A DNA stretch of 64,000 nucleotides from Limnohabitans sp. 63ED37-2 (GTDB lineage: Bacteria; Pseudomonadota; Gammaproteobacteria; Burkholderiales; Burkholderiaceae_C): NCBI RefSeq assembly GCF_001412535.1, contig NZ_CP011774.1:1731501-1795500 (forward strand), written 5' to 3'. Below the pieces are notes generated by a model. It was given only the letters and a program-made list of their open reading frames with translations. It had not been told where the DNA came from and made no database searches. Shown in pieces: positions 41,501-49,379 of the stretch (position 1 is the first letter of the stretch; every line of letters starts with the position of its first letter). Position numbers and translations under genes: made by a program.

Positions 41501-42003
41501 GCGGCCTTGCGCAGCAAGTTGCGCCCGGCGGCCCAGTCTTGCAGCCAGTCGGGGCGGTAGATTTGGTACTGGTCAAACAGGTCGGCCAATCGGCTGGCCA
41601 GTTGCAGCAGGCGGTCCGGCTCGTCGCCGCGCAAAAAGCCCGCCACGGGCTGGAACACCGGGTCTTGCAGACAGCTGGGCAACAAGGCCATCAGCCGCCA
41701 GGTCATGGGCAGTTTGTCGAGCGGTGAGTCGGGTGGCACATTGGCCGCGCCCAGCACCTGCCGGTAAGTGCGCCACAAAAAGCGCGAAGGCAGCTCCACC
41801 CGCGTGGCGGCGCACACGCCACCTTGGCGGGCCAACTCGATCTTGATCCACTCGGCCATGCCGTTGCTTTGCACCAGCACCACTTCGCTCTCGAGCGGCA
41901 GCAAAGGGTGTGTGCGCAACCAGCCCGTCAGGGTGTCGGCCAGCACCTCAGAGCGGTGGCTGTGCAGGGCAATGAAGCCGGGCGAAATGGAGGATGCAGG
42001 CAT
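38509..42003 (-). CDS. recC: Exodeoxyribonuclease V subunit gamma
   Basis: About 1164 residues. RecC is the Chi-recognition subunit with an inactive helicase fold. The N-terminus FIALHSHRSEVLADTLTGWL is typical. Later motifs are VSVFGMSHMPGQLLEMLAAL, VVMVPDIEVMAPAIRAVFGQ and FCTLMPMRAIPFKAVCLLGM. The ATG at 42003 (MPASSISPGF) is chosen over one at 42063, which adds a hydrophobic stretch unlike the family. It is the first gene of recC-recB-recD, all leftward with 4-bp overlaps. Confidence 0.95.
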   Translation of the reverse strand: MPASSISPGFIALHSHRSEVLADTLTGWLRTHPLLPLESEVVLVQSNGMAEWIKIELARQGGVCAATRVELPSRFLWRTYRQVLGAANVPPDSPLDKLPMTWRLMALLPSCLQDPVFQPVAGFLRGDEPDRLLQLASRLADLFDQYQIYRPDWLQDWAAGRNLLRKAAGHDELGEDQLWQAELWRRVLDTLDDSQRQATRPALHARALAHLQSGQPLASPVARRVSVFGMSHMPGQLLEMLAALAAHSQVLLAVPNPCQYHWGDIIDGREWLQAERRRHAYRGEALAGLPLAQMHLHAPTLLAAWGRQGRDFIRQLDAFDDLQAAQQVTQWPRLDFFDDVPGEDATRLLAQLQRRIRDLEPSSGGTPAQPLRKDDASVTFSVAHSPVRELEVLHDQLLQWFHTSPEPLSPRDVVVMVPDIEVMAPAIRAVFGQYKRSDARFIPYDIADLGAQAISPLIHAVEWLLALPQQRSRMSELVELLEVPALAARFGLKDEHLPTLTRWMAGSGIRWGLSAEHRAGLGLGVCGDDNSALFGVQRMLMGYACGADPVDDGVSLGVSPYFEVGGLDAELAGSLAHLLQALIDWWQICTQSATPAQWAEHCRAMLAALFKPRDDNDRNALAALDQALNDWVRACGEAGFEEAVPLAVTRSAWLEALKAPRLEQRFRAGGVTFCTLMPMRAIPFKAVCLLGMNDGDYPRRSPRADFDLMGLPGMTRPGDRSRRDDDRQLMLEALLSARQVLYVSWSGRSVRDNSEQPPSVLVSQLRDEIDLLWGKDTAKGLTTVHPLQPFSRAYFEAGSGLLTYAKEWRAAQDVQRGDGASETGTPSSALALLSPLMAANEQAPIISIAQLARFLRKPVGAFFRERLQVHLEDERSELHDEELFGLGGLDLYQLLDHELQHVPADLIADELPSHAARVVQQLREAGALPLAGVGTLEAQKLTHILQTQLAAALRECGAYPEAAERVLVDQTHPQVSLQDALGGVLAGEGGQMLLSLRANDVADLKPKTPLARPEKLIDIWLQSLAAAAVGHSVRCVVVGRNAVVRAEPQDPEAARTQLQTLLAIWAEGMRWPLPLPPGVALQWLKDKENTNALADAYEGSDFKSAEKDKDPALARTYPTVQDLLATGALDRLAQAVYAPLKAWAAEAEVEALPGAPADDEGEKA

Positions 42004-42320
42004 GCAGTGAGGGACGCGCAGGCGCAAAAAAAGAACGAAGACAAGCGAGAAGAATAGCCGCAATCATGCCCTTCGCCAGGCTCAAGGCAAGAGCCCGGCA
42101 CTGCCTTATTTTTAAGCACACGCCGCGACACCTGACAGGATGCGGCTTGGCGCACTTGTTCAAGGACTTATCCACACCTTTGGGCACGGGGTTTGGGGGT
42201 AAATCACGGCGGGGTGAAGACCGCCCTGATGCCCTAAGTACTCGTGGCTTAAGGGAATACGCTGAAGAGAAAAATCGGCATCCCGAACATACTTTGGTGA
42301 TCGATCAAAAAGGAATCCCC
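42004..42320. promoter_or_regulatory. Intergenic region between divergent recC and a Bug gene, with a DnaA box
   Basis: The promoters of recC (leftward) and the Bug gene (rightward) must lie here. A perfect DnaA box TTATCCACA sits at 42168-42176. AAAAAGGA precedes the Bug start codon. No credible reading frame or SOS box is visible. Confidence 0.45.
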
Positions 42321-43301
42321 ATGACCGTCTCTTGGATCAAACGCACGGCGTGCCTCACGGGCGCACTCTTGGCTGTCGGCCTGCCCATGGGCACTTGGGC
42401 GCAAGCCTGGCCCACCAAACAACCCATCAAATTGGTGGCCGTGTTTCCGCCCGGCGGATCGGTGGACCAAGTGGCCCGCATTTTGTCGGGCCCACTGTCT
42501 CAGCAGCTCGGCCAAAGCGTGGTGGTTGAAAACAAAGGCGGTGCCTCCGGTGTGATTGGTACGGCCAGCGTGCTCAGCGCCCCTGCCGACGGTTACACCT
42601 TTGCGGTGGTGTTTGACACCCATGGCGTCAACCAAAGCCTGATGCCCAACATGCCCTACGACAGCAAAAAGGACCTGACCCCTCTGGTGCTGGTGGGCAC
42701 CTCGGCCATGATGCTGACCACACACGTCAACACCGAGTACAAAACTTTCGGCGATGTGGTGGCCGCCGCCAAGGCCAAGAAGAACGTCGCCTACGGCTCC
42801 ATCGGCAATGGCAGCCTGGCGCATTTGGCCATGTCTTTGTTGGGCAAAAGTGGTGGCATGGAATTCAACCATGTCCCATTCAAAGGGGGTGGCCCTTTGA
42901 TGAACGACGCCATTGCGGGGCACATTCCTCTGTCCATGGCCACCGTCTTTTTGAACAAACCGCACATCGACAGCAAGCGCTTGAGGCCCCTGGCCGTCAC
43001 ATCGGCCAAACGTGTGGCCGAGTTTCCGGACGTGCCAACCATTGCCGAAGCGGGCTTTGCGGGATTCGAAGCACCCGCTTGGTGGGCGCTTTTGGCTTCA
43101 TCCAAAACACCCCCCGACATCATCCGCCGCATGAACGAAGAGCTGAACAAAGCACTGGCCAACCCGGATGTCTCCAAACGCCTGGTGGCTCAGGGCATTG
43201 AAATCTCAGGGGGCAGTGTTGAGAAGGCCAAAACCTTCATCGATGGCCAGATCGACACTTGGGCCAAAGTGGTGCGCGAAAACGGCATCAAACCCGACTG
43301 A
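42321..43301 (+). CDS. Tripartite tricarboxylate transporter substrate-binding protein (Bug family)
   Basis: 326 residues, periplasmic. A signal peptide (TGALLAVGLPMGTWA before QAWPTKQP) and the Bug signature IKLVAVFPPGGSVDQVARIL are clear. VVENKGGASGVIGTASVLSA and PADGYTFAVVFDTHGVNQS form the ligand loops. No TctAB membrane genes are adjacent. It differs clearly from the other Bug protein at 19.6 kb, so it is not a recent duplicate. The start has AAAAAGGAA 7-8 nt upstream. Confidence 0.92.
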   Translation: MTVSWIKRTACLTGALLAVGLPMGTWAQAWPTKQPIKLVAVFPPGGSVDQVARILSGPLSQQLGQSVVVENKGGASGVIGTASVLSAPADGYTFAVVFDTHGVNQSLMPNMPYDSKKDLTPLVLVGTSAMMLTTHVNTEYKTFGDVVAAAKAKKNVAYGSIGNGSLAHLAMSLLGKSGGMEFNHVPFKGGGPLMNDAIAGHIPLSMATVFLNKPHIDSKRLRPLAVTSAKRVAEFPDVPTIAEAGFAGFEAPAWWALLASSKTPPDIIRRMNEELNKALANPDVSKRLVAQGIEISGGSVEKAKTFIDGQIDTWAKVVRENGIKPD

Positions 43302-43303
43302 CT

Positions 43304-43738
43304 TCAAGCCGCCGCATCCGGTAGCGGCGCATCGACCACCAAATCTGCGTTCAGTGCGCGGACCCGGTGGTCAACGTAGTAGCCCCCAAACTCGGTGTAT
43401 CTGAGCAGCACGCGCTCGCAGCGGCTGCAAGAAAAAACATCGCAGCGGTTGTAAGGGAAAAATTGCGGCGCAATGGGCGCCAGTGGACTCTCGTAACGCG
43501 TGCCCTGCGGATGGAACTCTTCAAACGTAGGCTCACCGCCCTGATCAGGTTCACCCTCGGCGGTCAATGCACGAAGACTGCCCACGACCGTCAAGTTGGG
43601 TGCCGGCCAGCGGTCTTCCGTCACACTCTCCCAGCCAGTACAGGCGCCCAATGGACATTGGCATGACTTCGGGGATGCCGCTTGCGCCACATCTTTCAAG
43701 GCCTGGGCATCGAGGCGCAGGGGAGGGTTCAAGGCCAT
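43304..43738 (-). CDS. Hypothetical protein with Cys motifs
   Basis: 144 residues, with no recognised family. Two Cys-containing regions are visible: SCQCPLGACTGW (about residues 25-36) and CDVFSCSRCERVLLRYTEFG (about 98-117). The second contains a C-x-x-C knuckle, so a zinc-binding or metal-binding role is possible. The C-terminal YYVDHRVRALNADLVVD is conserved-looking. GGAGTCCC lies just before the ATG at 43738. It is convergent with the Bug gene, with 2 bp between the stops. Confidence 0.65.
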   Translation of the reverse strand: MALNPPLRLDAQALKDVAQAASPKSCQCPLGACTGWESVTEDRWPAPNLTVVGSLRALTAEGEPDQGGEPTFEEFHPQGTRYESPLAPIAPQFFPYNRCDVFSCSRCERVLLRYTEFGGYYVDHRVRALNADLVVDAPLPDAAA

Positions 43739-43823
43739 GGGACTCCAAGGGTTATCGGCACAGAGTTCACTCGGTGTCGCACAGGGGAAGTTAAAAATAG
43801 TCAGTCTCGTTAGAATTTTAGCG

Positions 43824-44456
43824 ATGCACTTCTACGAACCCCACCTGGGCCACGGCCTCAAACACGATCCGTTCAACGCCATCGTGGGCCCGCGCCCCAT
43901 TGGCTGGGTGTCGAGCCGCAGCAACAGCGGCGTGCTCAATTTGGCCCCTTATAGTTTTTTCAATGCCTTCAACTACGTGCCCCCGCTGATTGGGTTTTCC
44001 AGCATCGGGCGCAAGGACTCGCTGAACAACATCGAGGCCAACGGCGAGTTTGTTTGGAACCTGGTCACACGCCCTTTGGCCGAAGCCATGAACCAGACCT
44101 GCGAGGGTGTGCCCCCCGAAGTGGACGAATTTGCCCTGGCTGGACTGACCCCTACCCCCTCGCGGCTGGTGAGTGTGCCCCGGGTGTTGGAAAGCCCCGT
44201 CAGCTTCGAATGCCGCTGCACCCAGATTTTGCAAATGCAAAACCTGCAGGGTAACAAGGTCGACACCTGGATGGTCTTTGGCCAGGTGGTGGGCGTGCAC
44301 ATCGATGAGCGCTTGATTCCCAACGGGGTGTACGACACAGCCAACGCGGGGCACATCTTGCGCGGCGGTGGCCCAGCCGATTACTTCACCATCGGGCCTG
44401 AGCAACTGTTCAAGATGTACCGCCCGGCCAGCGGCGCACGCGATTTGCCCAAGTGA
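43824..44456 (+). CDS. Flavin reductase-like domain protein
   Basis: About 210 residues of the FMN-binding split-barrel family (flavin reductase/DIM6 group). AIVGPRPIGWVSSRSNSGVL and NLAPYSFFNAFNYVPPLIGF are the FMN-phosphate and ring-binding motifs, and EFVWNLVTRPLAEAMNQT follows. It would reduce FMN with NAD(P)H or use bound FMN in a reductive reaction; its partner is unknown. The ATG at 43824 is the only start matching the family. TAGAAT ends 7 nt before it, another possible leaderless start. Confidence 0.88.
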   Translation: MHFYEPHLGHGLKHDPFNAIVGPRPIGWVSSRSNSGVLNLAPYSFFNAFNYVPPLIGFSSIGRKDSLNNIEANGEFVWNLVTRPLAEAMNQTCEGVPPEVDEFALAGLTPTPSRLVSVPRVLESPVSFECRCTQILQMQNLQGNKVDTWMVFGQVVGVHIDERLIPNGVYDTANAGHILRGGGPADYFTIGPEQLFKMYRPASGARDLPK

Positions 44457-44565
44457 ATCGGCCCCTTTGAGTTGACACAAGCGACACGGGCCTTGGGTTT
44501 TCCCTAGCCCGATGTGGGGGTAGTGGGCCGCATGATTTGGGCAGATTGTTCTTTCCCTCCAAGCC

Positions 44566-46227
44566 ATGACCACAGACGCTCGCGCCACCACGACACAGCC
44601 GCCCATCTGCAGCACCATGATGCAGATGCCTTTGTCGCTGAACCACTTGCTCGAACGCGCGGGCACTTTGTTTGCCAACAACGAGATCGTTTCGCGCTTG
44701 CCCGACAAGTCGCTGCGCAGGCACAGCTATGGCGCGTTTTACCAACGCACCCGCCAGCTGGCGCAAGCCCTGCAAAACCTGGGGCTGCAAAAAGGCGAGC
44801 GCGTGGCCACGCTGTGCTGGAACCACCATGCGCACTTGGAGTGCTATTTCGGCATTCCGGCCTCAGGCGGCGTGATGCACACGCTCAACCTGCGTTTGTC
44901 ACCCGAAGAGATCGCCTGGATCGCCAACGACGCGCAAGACAAGGTGCTGATCATCGACGACGTCTTGCTGCCGCTGTACCAGCAGTTTGCGCACCTGTAC
45001 CGCTTTGAGCGCGTGATCGTATTCCCGTTTTCCGGAGCCGCAGTGCCGGCGCCCTTCACCGACTACGAGCAGCTGCTGGCCAGCACCGACACACAGGGTT
45101 TTCAATACGCCCCGCACGCCGAAGACGACGCCGTGTCCATGTGCTACACCTCGGGCACCACGGGCCGGCCCAAGGGCGTGGTGTACTCGCACCGCTCCAC
45201 CATCTTGCACACCCTGGTGGGTTGCCTAGGCGACTTCTGGGGCCTCAAGGGCAGTGATGTGATCTTGCCCGTCACCCCCATGTTCCACGCCAACAGTTGG
45301 GGCATTCCTTATGGCGCGGTGATGATGGGCGTCAAGCTCGTGTTTCCAGGCCCGCACCTGCACCCAGAAGACCTGCTGGACCTGATGACGGCCGAGCCCC
45401 CCACCCTGTCGCTGGGCGTGCCCACCATCTGGATGGGCTTGATCCAAGCATATGAAGCCGCACAAACCACCCAGCCCGGTCGCTGGAAGTTGCCCAAGGG
45501 CATGCGTTCGCTGGTGGGCGGTGCGGCCGTGCCCGAGGCGCTGATTCGCGCCTTTGACCAACACGGCATCTGGATCTTGCAAGGCTGGGGCATGACCGAG
45601 ACCTCGCCCTTGTGCACCGTGTCTTACCCCAAGTCGGAGCTGAAAGACGCGCCCATGGACGAGCGTTACAGACGCGCGGCCATGGCGGGCGTGCCGGTGC
45701 CCTTGACCGAGCTGCGCATTCGGGGGGAAGACGGGCAAGACGCCCCTTGGGACGGCCAGCATGTGGGCGAAATCCAGGTGCGCGGGCCTTTCATCACCGG
45801 CAGTTACCACCAGGTGCCGGTGAGCGACGACAAATTCAGCGCCGACGGCTGGCTGCGCACGGGCGATGTGGCCAGCGTGGACACCTTGGGTTTTGTACGC
45901 ATCACTGACCGCACCAAAGACCTGATCAAGTCGGGCGGCGAGTGGATCAGCTCGGTCGATCTGGAAAACGCCCTCATGGCCCACCCCGACGTGGCCGAAG
46001 CGGCGGTGATCGCCATCCCCGACCCCAAGTGGAGCGAGCGGCCCCTGGCCTGCATCGTGCTCAAACCCGGCAGAGTACCGCAGCCCGAAGCCTTTGCCGC
46101 GCATTTGCTGCAGCACGGCTTTGCCAAGTGGCAGGTGCCCGACCGTTACGAGTTCATCGACGCTGTGCCCCGCACCTCGACGGGCAAGTTCTACAAACTC
46201 AAACTGCGTGAACGCTTCCCCGCCTGA
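44566..46227 (+). CDS. Medium/long-chain acyl-CoA ligase (AMP-binding)
   Basis: 553 residues, an ANL-superfamily ligase that activates a carboxylic acid with ATP to an acyl-AMP and then to acyl-CoA. The P-loop YTSGTTGRPKGVVYSHRS (A3), GWGMTETSPLCT (A5), the D of DGWLRTGDVASV (A7) and RTKDLIKSGGEWISS (A8) are intact. The catalytic Lys is in RTSTGKFYKLKL. The sequence resembles AlkK/DmdB-like ligases for medium-chain or methylthio acids. It is isolated from the acyl-CoA genes at 10-16 kb. Confidence 0.92.
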   Translation: MTTDARATTTQPPICSTMMQMPLSLNHLLERAGTLFANNEIVSRLPDKSLRRHSYGAFYQRTRQLAQALQNLGLQKGERVATLCWNHHAHLECYFGIPASGGVMHTLNLRLSPEEIAWIANDAQDKVLIIDDVLLPLYQQFAHLYRFERVIVFPFSGAAVPAPFTDYEQLLASTDTQGFQYAPHAEDDAVSMCYTSGTTGRPKGVVYSHRSTILHTLVGCLGDFWGLKGSDVILPVTPMFHANSWGIPYGAVMMGVKLVFPGPHLHPEDLLDLMTAEPPTLSLGVPTIWMGLIQAYEAAQTTQPGRWKLPKGMRSLVGGAAVPEALIRAFDQHGIWILQGWGMTETSPLCTVSYPKSELKDAPMDERYRRAAMAGVPVPLTELRIRGEDGQDAPWDGQHVGEIQVRGPFITGSYHQVPVSDDKFSADGWLRTGDVASVDTLGFVRITDRTKDLIKSGGEWISSVDLENALMAHPDVAEAAVIAIPDPKWSERPLACIVLKPGRVPQPEAFAAHLLQHGFAKWQVPDRYEFIDAVPRTSTGKFYKLKLRERFPA

Positions 46228-46336
46228 GGCCGCTGCAAGCCACTGGCTCAGTAGGCTCTGCGGGCACAGGGTTAAGAGGCCGCGCCCACAATGGGGCGGG
46301 TGCTGCTGGAGCGCCATTTTTTCTGAGGGGATGACC

Positions 46337-47380
46337 ATGCGCCACCCGTTTGTCATGGCTTTGTGTGCCAGCCTGTTGTCTTGCAGCCTGGCCTGGGCGC
46401 AAGCGACCGGGCAGCCCGCCAACCCTGCGCAAGACCCTCCCCAAGCCGCCCCCAAAGCCCTGCCGCCCGAGCCGCTGCAGCGGGTGCTGCAATCGGTGGT
46501 CACGGTGCAAAGCCGCAGCGACGCACAGGCCAACACCAGCCGCACCTTGGGCCAGCGCCGAGAAGGCTCGGGCGTGGTGATCGGCCCCGACCTGGTGTTG
46601 ACGATTGGCTACTTGCTGCTCGAAGCCGAAACCGTGGACCTGATCGACCACCGGGGCCGCCGCATTCCGGGCCAAGTGCGGGCTGTGGACAACCTCAGTG
46701 GCCTGGGCCTGATCCGCGCCCTGGTGCCGCTGCGCCTGCAAGCTGTTCCGCTGGGCGACTCTGACACCCTGCCAACTCCTGGCCAACTCTGGACCCTGGG
46801 ACAAAACGAAACGGCCCCCACCGCGCTGGAGCTGGTCTCCAGAAAAGTGTTTGCGGGCAGTTGGGAATACCTGCTGGACGCACCTTTGATGACGCTGCCT
46901 GCCGTGAACAACTGGAGCGGCTCGGGGCTGTTTGACGCGCAAGGCCAACTGGTGGGCATTGGTTCCTTGCTGGTGCAAGATGTGTTTGGCGACCAAGTGC
47001 CGCTGCCTGGCAATTTGTTTGTGCCCGTGAATCTGCTGAAAGACCCCCTGCCCGACTTGCTGCGCAGCGGCAAACGCACCGGGCCAGCCACCCCCTGGCT
47101 GGGCATCAGCAGCCAGCGCCTGCCCAGCGGCGGCTTGGGTGTGCTGCGCGTCTCGCCCGACAGTCCGGCAGCGCTGGCAGGCATCAAGGTGGCCGACACG
47201 TTGCTGGCCCTGCAAGGCCAAACGCTGCAAGACCTGCCCGACTTTTACCGACGCCTGCGGGCCCTGGGGCCTGCTGGCACCCGCTTGAGCCTGACCGTGC
47301 GCAGCGAAGGCCAAATCCGCGAGGTCGAGCTGCTCAGCACCGACCGCGCAGCCGCTCTGAAACGACCCAGCGGGATTTGA
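46337..47380 (+). CDS. S1C-type serine protease-like protein with PDZ domain, degenerate active site
   Basis: About 347 residues with a signal peptide (MALCASLLSCSLAWA). A DegP-like trypsin fold follows. The usual N-A-H motif is replaced by IGY at about residues 90-92 (LVLTIGYLLLEAE). The Asp region reads NLSGLGLIR instead of DLA. The Ser loop is NNWSGSGLFDAQGQLVG, so Ser may remain. The triad is therefore incomplete. A PDZ domain follows (WLGISSQRLPSGGLGVLRVS). It may bind peptides in the periplasm without cutting them. The ATG 46337 has GAGGGG upstream. It is adjacent to the GDPD gene by 1 bp. Confidence 0.85.
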   Translation: MRHPFVMALCASLLSCSLAWAQATGQPANPAQDPPQAAPKALPPEPLQRVLQSVVTVQSRSDAQANTSRTLGQRREGSGVVIGPDLVLTIGYLLLEAETVDLIDHRGRRIPGQVRAVDNLSGLGLIRALVPLRLQAVPLGDSDTLPTPGQLWTLGQNETAPTALELVSRKVFAGSWEYLLDAPLMTLPAVNNWSGSGLFDAQGQLVGIGSLLVQDVFGDQVPLPGNLFVPVNLLKDPLPDLLRSGKRTGPATPWLGISSQRLPSGGLGVLRVSPDSPAALAGIKVADTLLALQGQTLQDLPDFYRRLRALGPAGTRLSLTVRSEGQIREVELLSTDRAAALKRPSGI

Positions 47381-47381
47381 T

Positions 47382-48362
47382 ATGCGCTCACAAAATCGTC
47401 TTTTGACGGCCCTGCTGGGCACTGCCCTGCTATGTTTAAGTCTGGTGGCCACCGCCCAGAAAACCATCGACCTGCAAGGCCACCGGGGTGCACGCGGCCT
47501 GCTGGCCGAAAACACCCTGCCCTCATTTGCCCTGGCGCTGCAAATGGGTGTGACCACCCTCGAGCTGGACGTGGTGGTCACCCAGGACGATGTGCTGGTC
47601 ATCAGCCACGACCCTACCTTGAACCCCGACATCACGCGCGACGCCCAAGGCCGCTTTCTGAGCAACAAAGGCCCCGACATTCGGCAACTGACTTTTGAAC
47701 AACTGCAAAGCTACGATGTTGGGCGCATCAACCCCGCATCGCGTTACGCACAGACTTTTTCTGCGCAAAAGGGCCAGGACGGCGTGCGCATTCCCCGCCT
47801 CAAAGACCTCTTCGAGCTGGTCAAAGCCCAGGGCCACTCGCAGGTCAAATTCGCCATCGAAACCAAAATCACCCCGCAGCGACCTGACCAAACGCCCGAC
47901 CCTGAGCGCTTTGTGCAACTGCTGCTGCAGGAGATCAGGGAACACGGGATGAGCGAGCGGGTGCAGATTTTGTCCTTCGACTGGCGCACCCTGCAAGTGG
48001 TCCAGAAACTCGCCCCCGGCATTCCCACCGTTTACGTCACCGCTCAACTGCCCGCATTGGACAACCTGGGCATCAAGTCAGGCCAACCCTCGGCCTGGAC
48101 TGCGGGGTTTCAGCACGCGCAACACGGCTCTGTGCCGCACATGATCAAAGCCGCTGGCGGCTCGCACTGGTCATCGTTCTGGCGCGAGCTAGATGCCCAG
48201 AAAGTGCGCGAAGCCCAGAGCCTGGGCATCAAAGTGCTGGCCTGGACCGTGAACGACCGCCAAAGCATGGGCCAGATGCTGGACCTGGGTGTAGACGGCC
48301 TGGTGACCGACCGCCCGGACATCGCGGCGGACCTGCTCAAGGAGCGCGGCATCCGCCACTGA
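47382..48362 (+). CDS. Glycerophosphodiester phosphodiesterase
   Basis: 326 residues, a TIM-barrel enzyme that cleaves glycerophosphodiesters to glycerol 3-phosphate and an alcohol. A signal peptide (TALLGTALLCLSLVATA) suggests a periplasmic GlpQ-like enzyme. The catalytic motif is QGHRGARGLLAENTLPSF, with general acid/base His and metal Glu. LELDVVVTQDDVLVISHDP supplies Asp and His residues, and VKFAIETK the metal Glu. The gene starts 1 bp after the protease-like gene and is likely co-transcribed. Confidence 0.93.
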   Translation: MRSQNRLLTALLGTALLCLSLVATAQKTIDLQGHRGARGLLAENTLPSFALALQMGVTTLELDVVVTQDDVLVISHDPTLNPDITRDAQGRFLSNKGPDIRQLTFEQLQSYDVGRINPASRYAQTFSAQKGQDGVRIPRLKDLFELVKAQGHSQVKFAIETKITPQRPDQTPDPERFVQLLLQEIREHGMSERVQILSFDWRTLQVVQKLAPGIPTVYVTAQLPALDNLGIKSGQPSAWTAGFQHAQHGSVPHMIKAAGGSHWSSFWRELDAQKVREAQSLGIKVLAWTVNDRQSMGQMLDLGVDGLVTDRPDIAADLLKERGIRH

Positions 48363-48394
48363 GTGGCATCCCAATGTGAACCGCGCCCCTGGTT

Positions 48395-49084
48395 TTATTT
48401 CTCTTCGCTGGCGATCAGACGGTAAGCGCCAGCGCCCAGCACGGCACCCAAGATCGGGGCTAACCAAAACAGCCACAACTGCGCCACCGCCCAGTCACCC
48501 ACAAACAGCGCCACACCGGTGCTGCGGGCAGGGTTGACCGAGGTATTCGTCACCGGGATGCTGATCAGGTGGATCAGCGTCAAGGCCAAGCCGATGGCAA
48601 TGGGTGCCAAGCCAGCAGGCGCACGTGGGTCGGTGGCCCCCATGATGATGATCAGGAAGAACATGGTCATCACCACTTCGGTCAGCAAAGCCGCCACCAT
48701 GGAATAACCGCCTGGCGAATGCGCACCGTAGCCATTGGATGCAAAGCCCTGGCTCACATCAAAACCAGCGGCGCCGCTGGCGATCAGGTACAAAACACCA
48801 CCGGCCACAATGGCGCCCAGAACCTGCGCCACGATGTAAGGCAAGAGCTGATGGGCCGGGAATCGGCCACCCGCCCACAAACCAATAGAGACAGCCGGGT
48901 TCAGGTGACAACCCGAGATGTGGCCAATGGCAAAGGCCATGGTCAACACCGTCAGGCCAAAGGCCAAAGACACACCGTGCAGACCAATGCCCACCTGCGG
49001 AAATGCAGCGGCCAAAACAGCGCTGCCGCAACCGCCCAGCACCAGCCAGAAAGTGCCCAAAAATTCTGCACCATAGCGTTTCAT
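48395..49084 (-). CDS. aqpZ: Aquaporin Z
   Basis: About 229 residues with six membrane segments. Both NPA loops are intact: GCHLNPAVSIGLWAGGRF and NTSVNPARSTGVALFVGDW. The selectivity-filter Arg follows the second NPA, as in water-specific channels. It starts MKRYGAEFLGTFWLV at 49084, with AAGGGAC upstream. It is convergent with the GDPD gene. Confidence 0.95.
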   Translation of the reverse strand: MKRYGAEFLGTFWLVLGGCGSAVLAAAFPQVGIGLHGVSLAFGLTVLTMAFAIGHISGCHLNPAVSIGLWAGGRFPAHQLLPYIVAQVLGAIVAGGVLYLIASGAAGFDVSQGFASNGYGAHSPGGYSMVAALLTEVVMTMFFLIIIMGATDPRAPAGLAPIAIGLALTLIHLISIPVTNTSVNPARSTGVALFVGDWAVAQLWLFWLAPILGAVLGAGAYRLIASEEK

Positions 49085-49379
49085 GTTCTTGTCCCTTGTG
49101 TTGTTGAATGAGAAAACCACCCCAGAGAGGCACGAGGCAGTTTACTGAGGCCAATCCTTTTATTAGTTAAAAAGTGAGATTAATTTTTATCATATTGAAA
49201 ATTAAAAATTAAAAAATTCAAACACCCAACGCTTGATGCCCCCCATCCCGGGCTTGCAGGACTCGCATGGCGCCTCCAGCAGCTGCCTACGGGTGATAAC
49301 CCCTATGCACTCACCCCCCAGAAGCCTTGCGATGAATCGTTGAAAGCGTTAAGGTCAAAAGAATCTTTTGGACTTCTTG
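49085..49379. promoter_or_regulatory. Intergenic region between divergent aqpZ and the B12-binding protein gene
   Basis: The part 49160-49222 is very AT-rich (long A and T runs), unlike the neighbouring genes. It probably contains both promoters. GGGTGATAACCC at 49290-49301 is a near-palindrome. I find no TGT-N12-ACA (PpsR/CrtJ) site. Confidence 0.4.
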
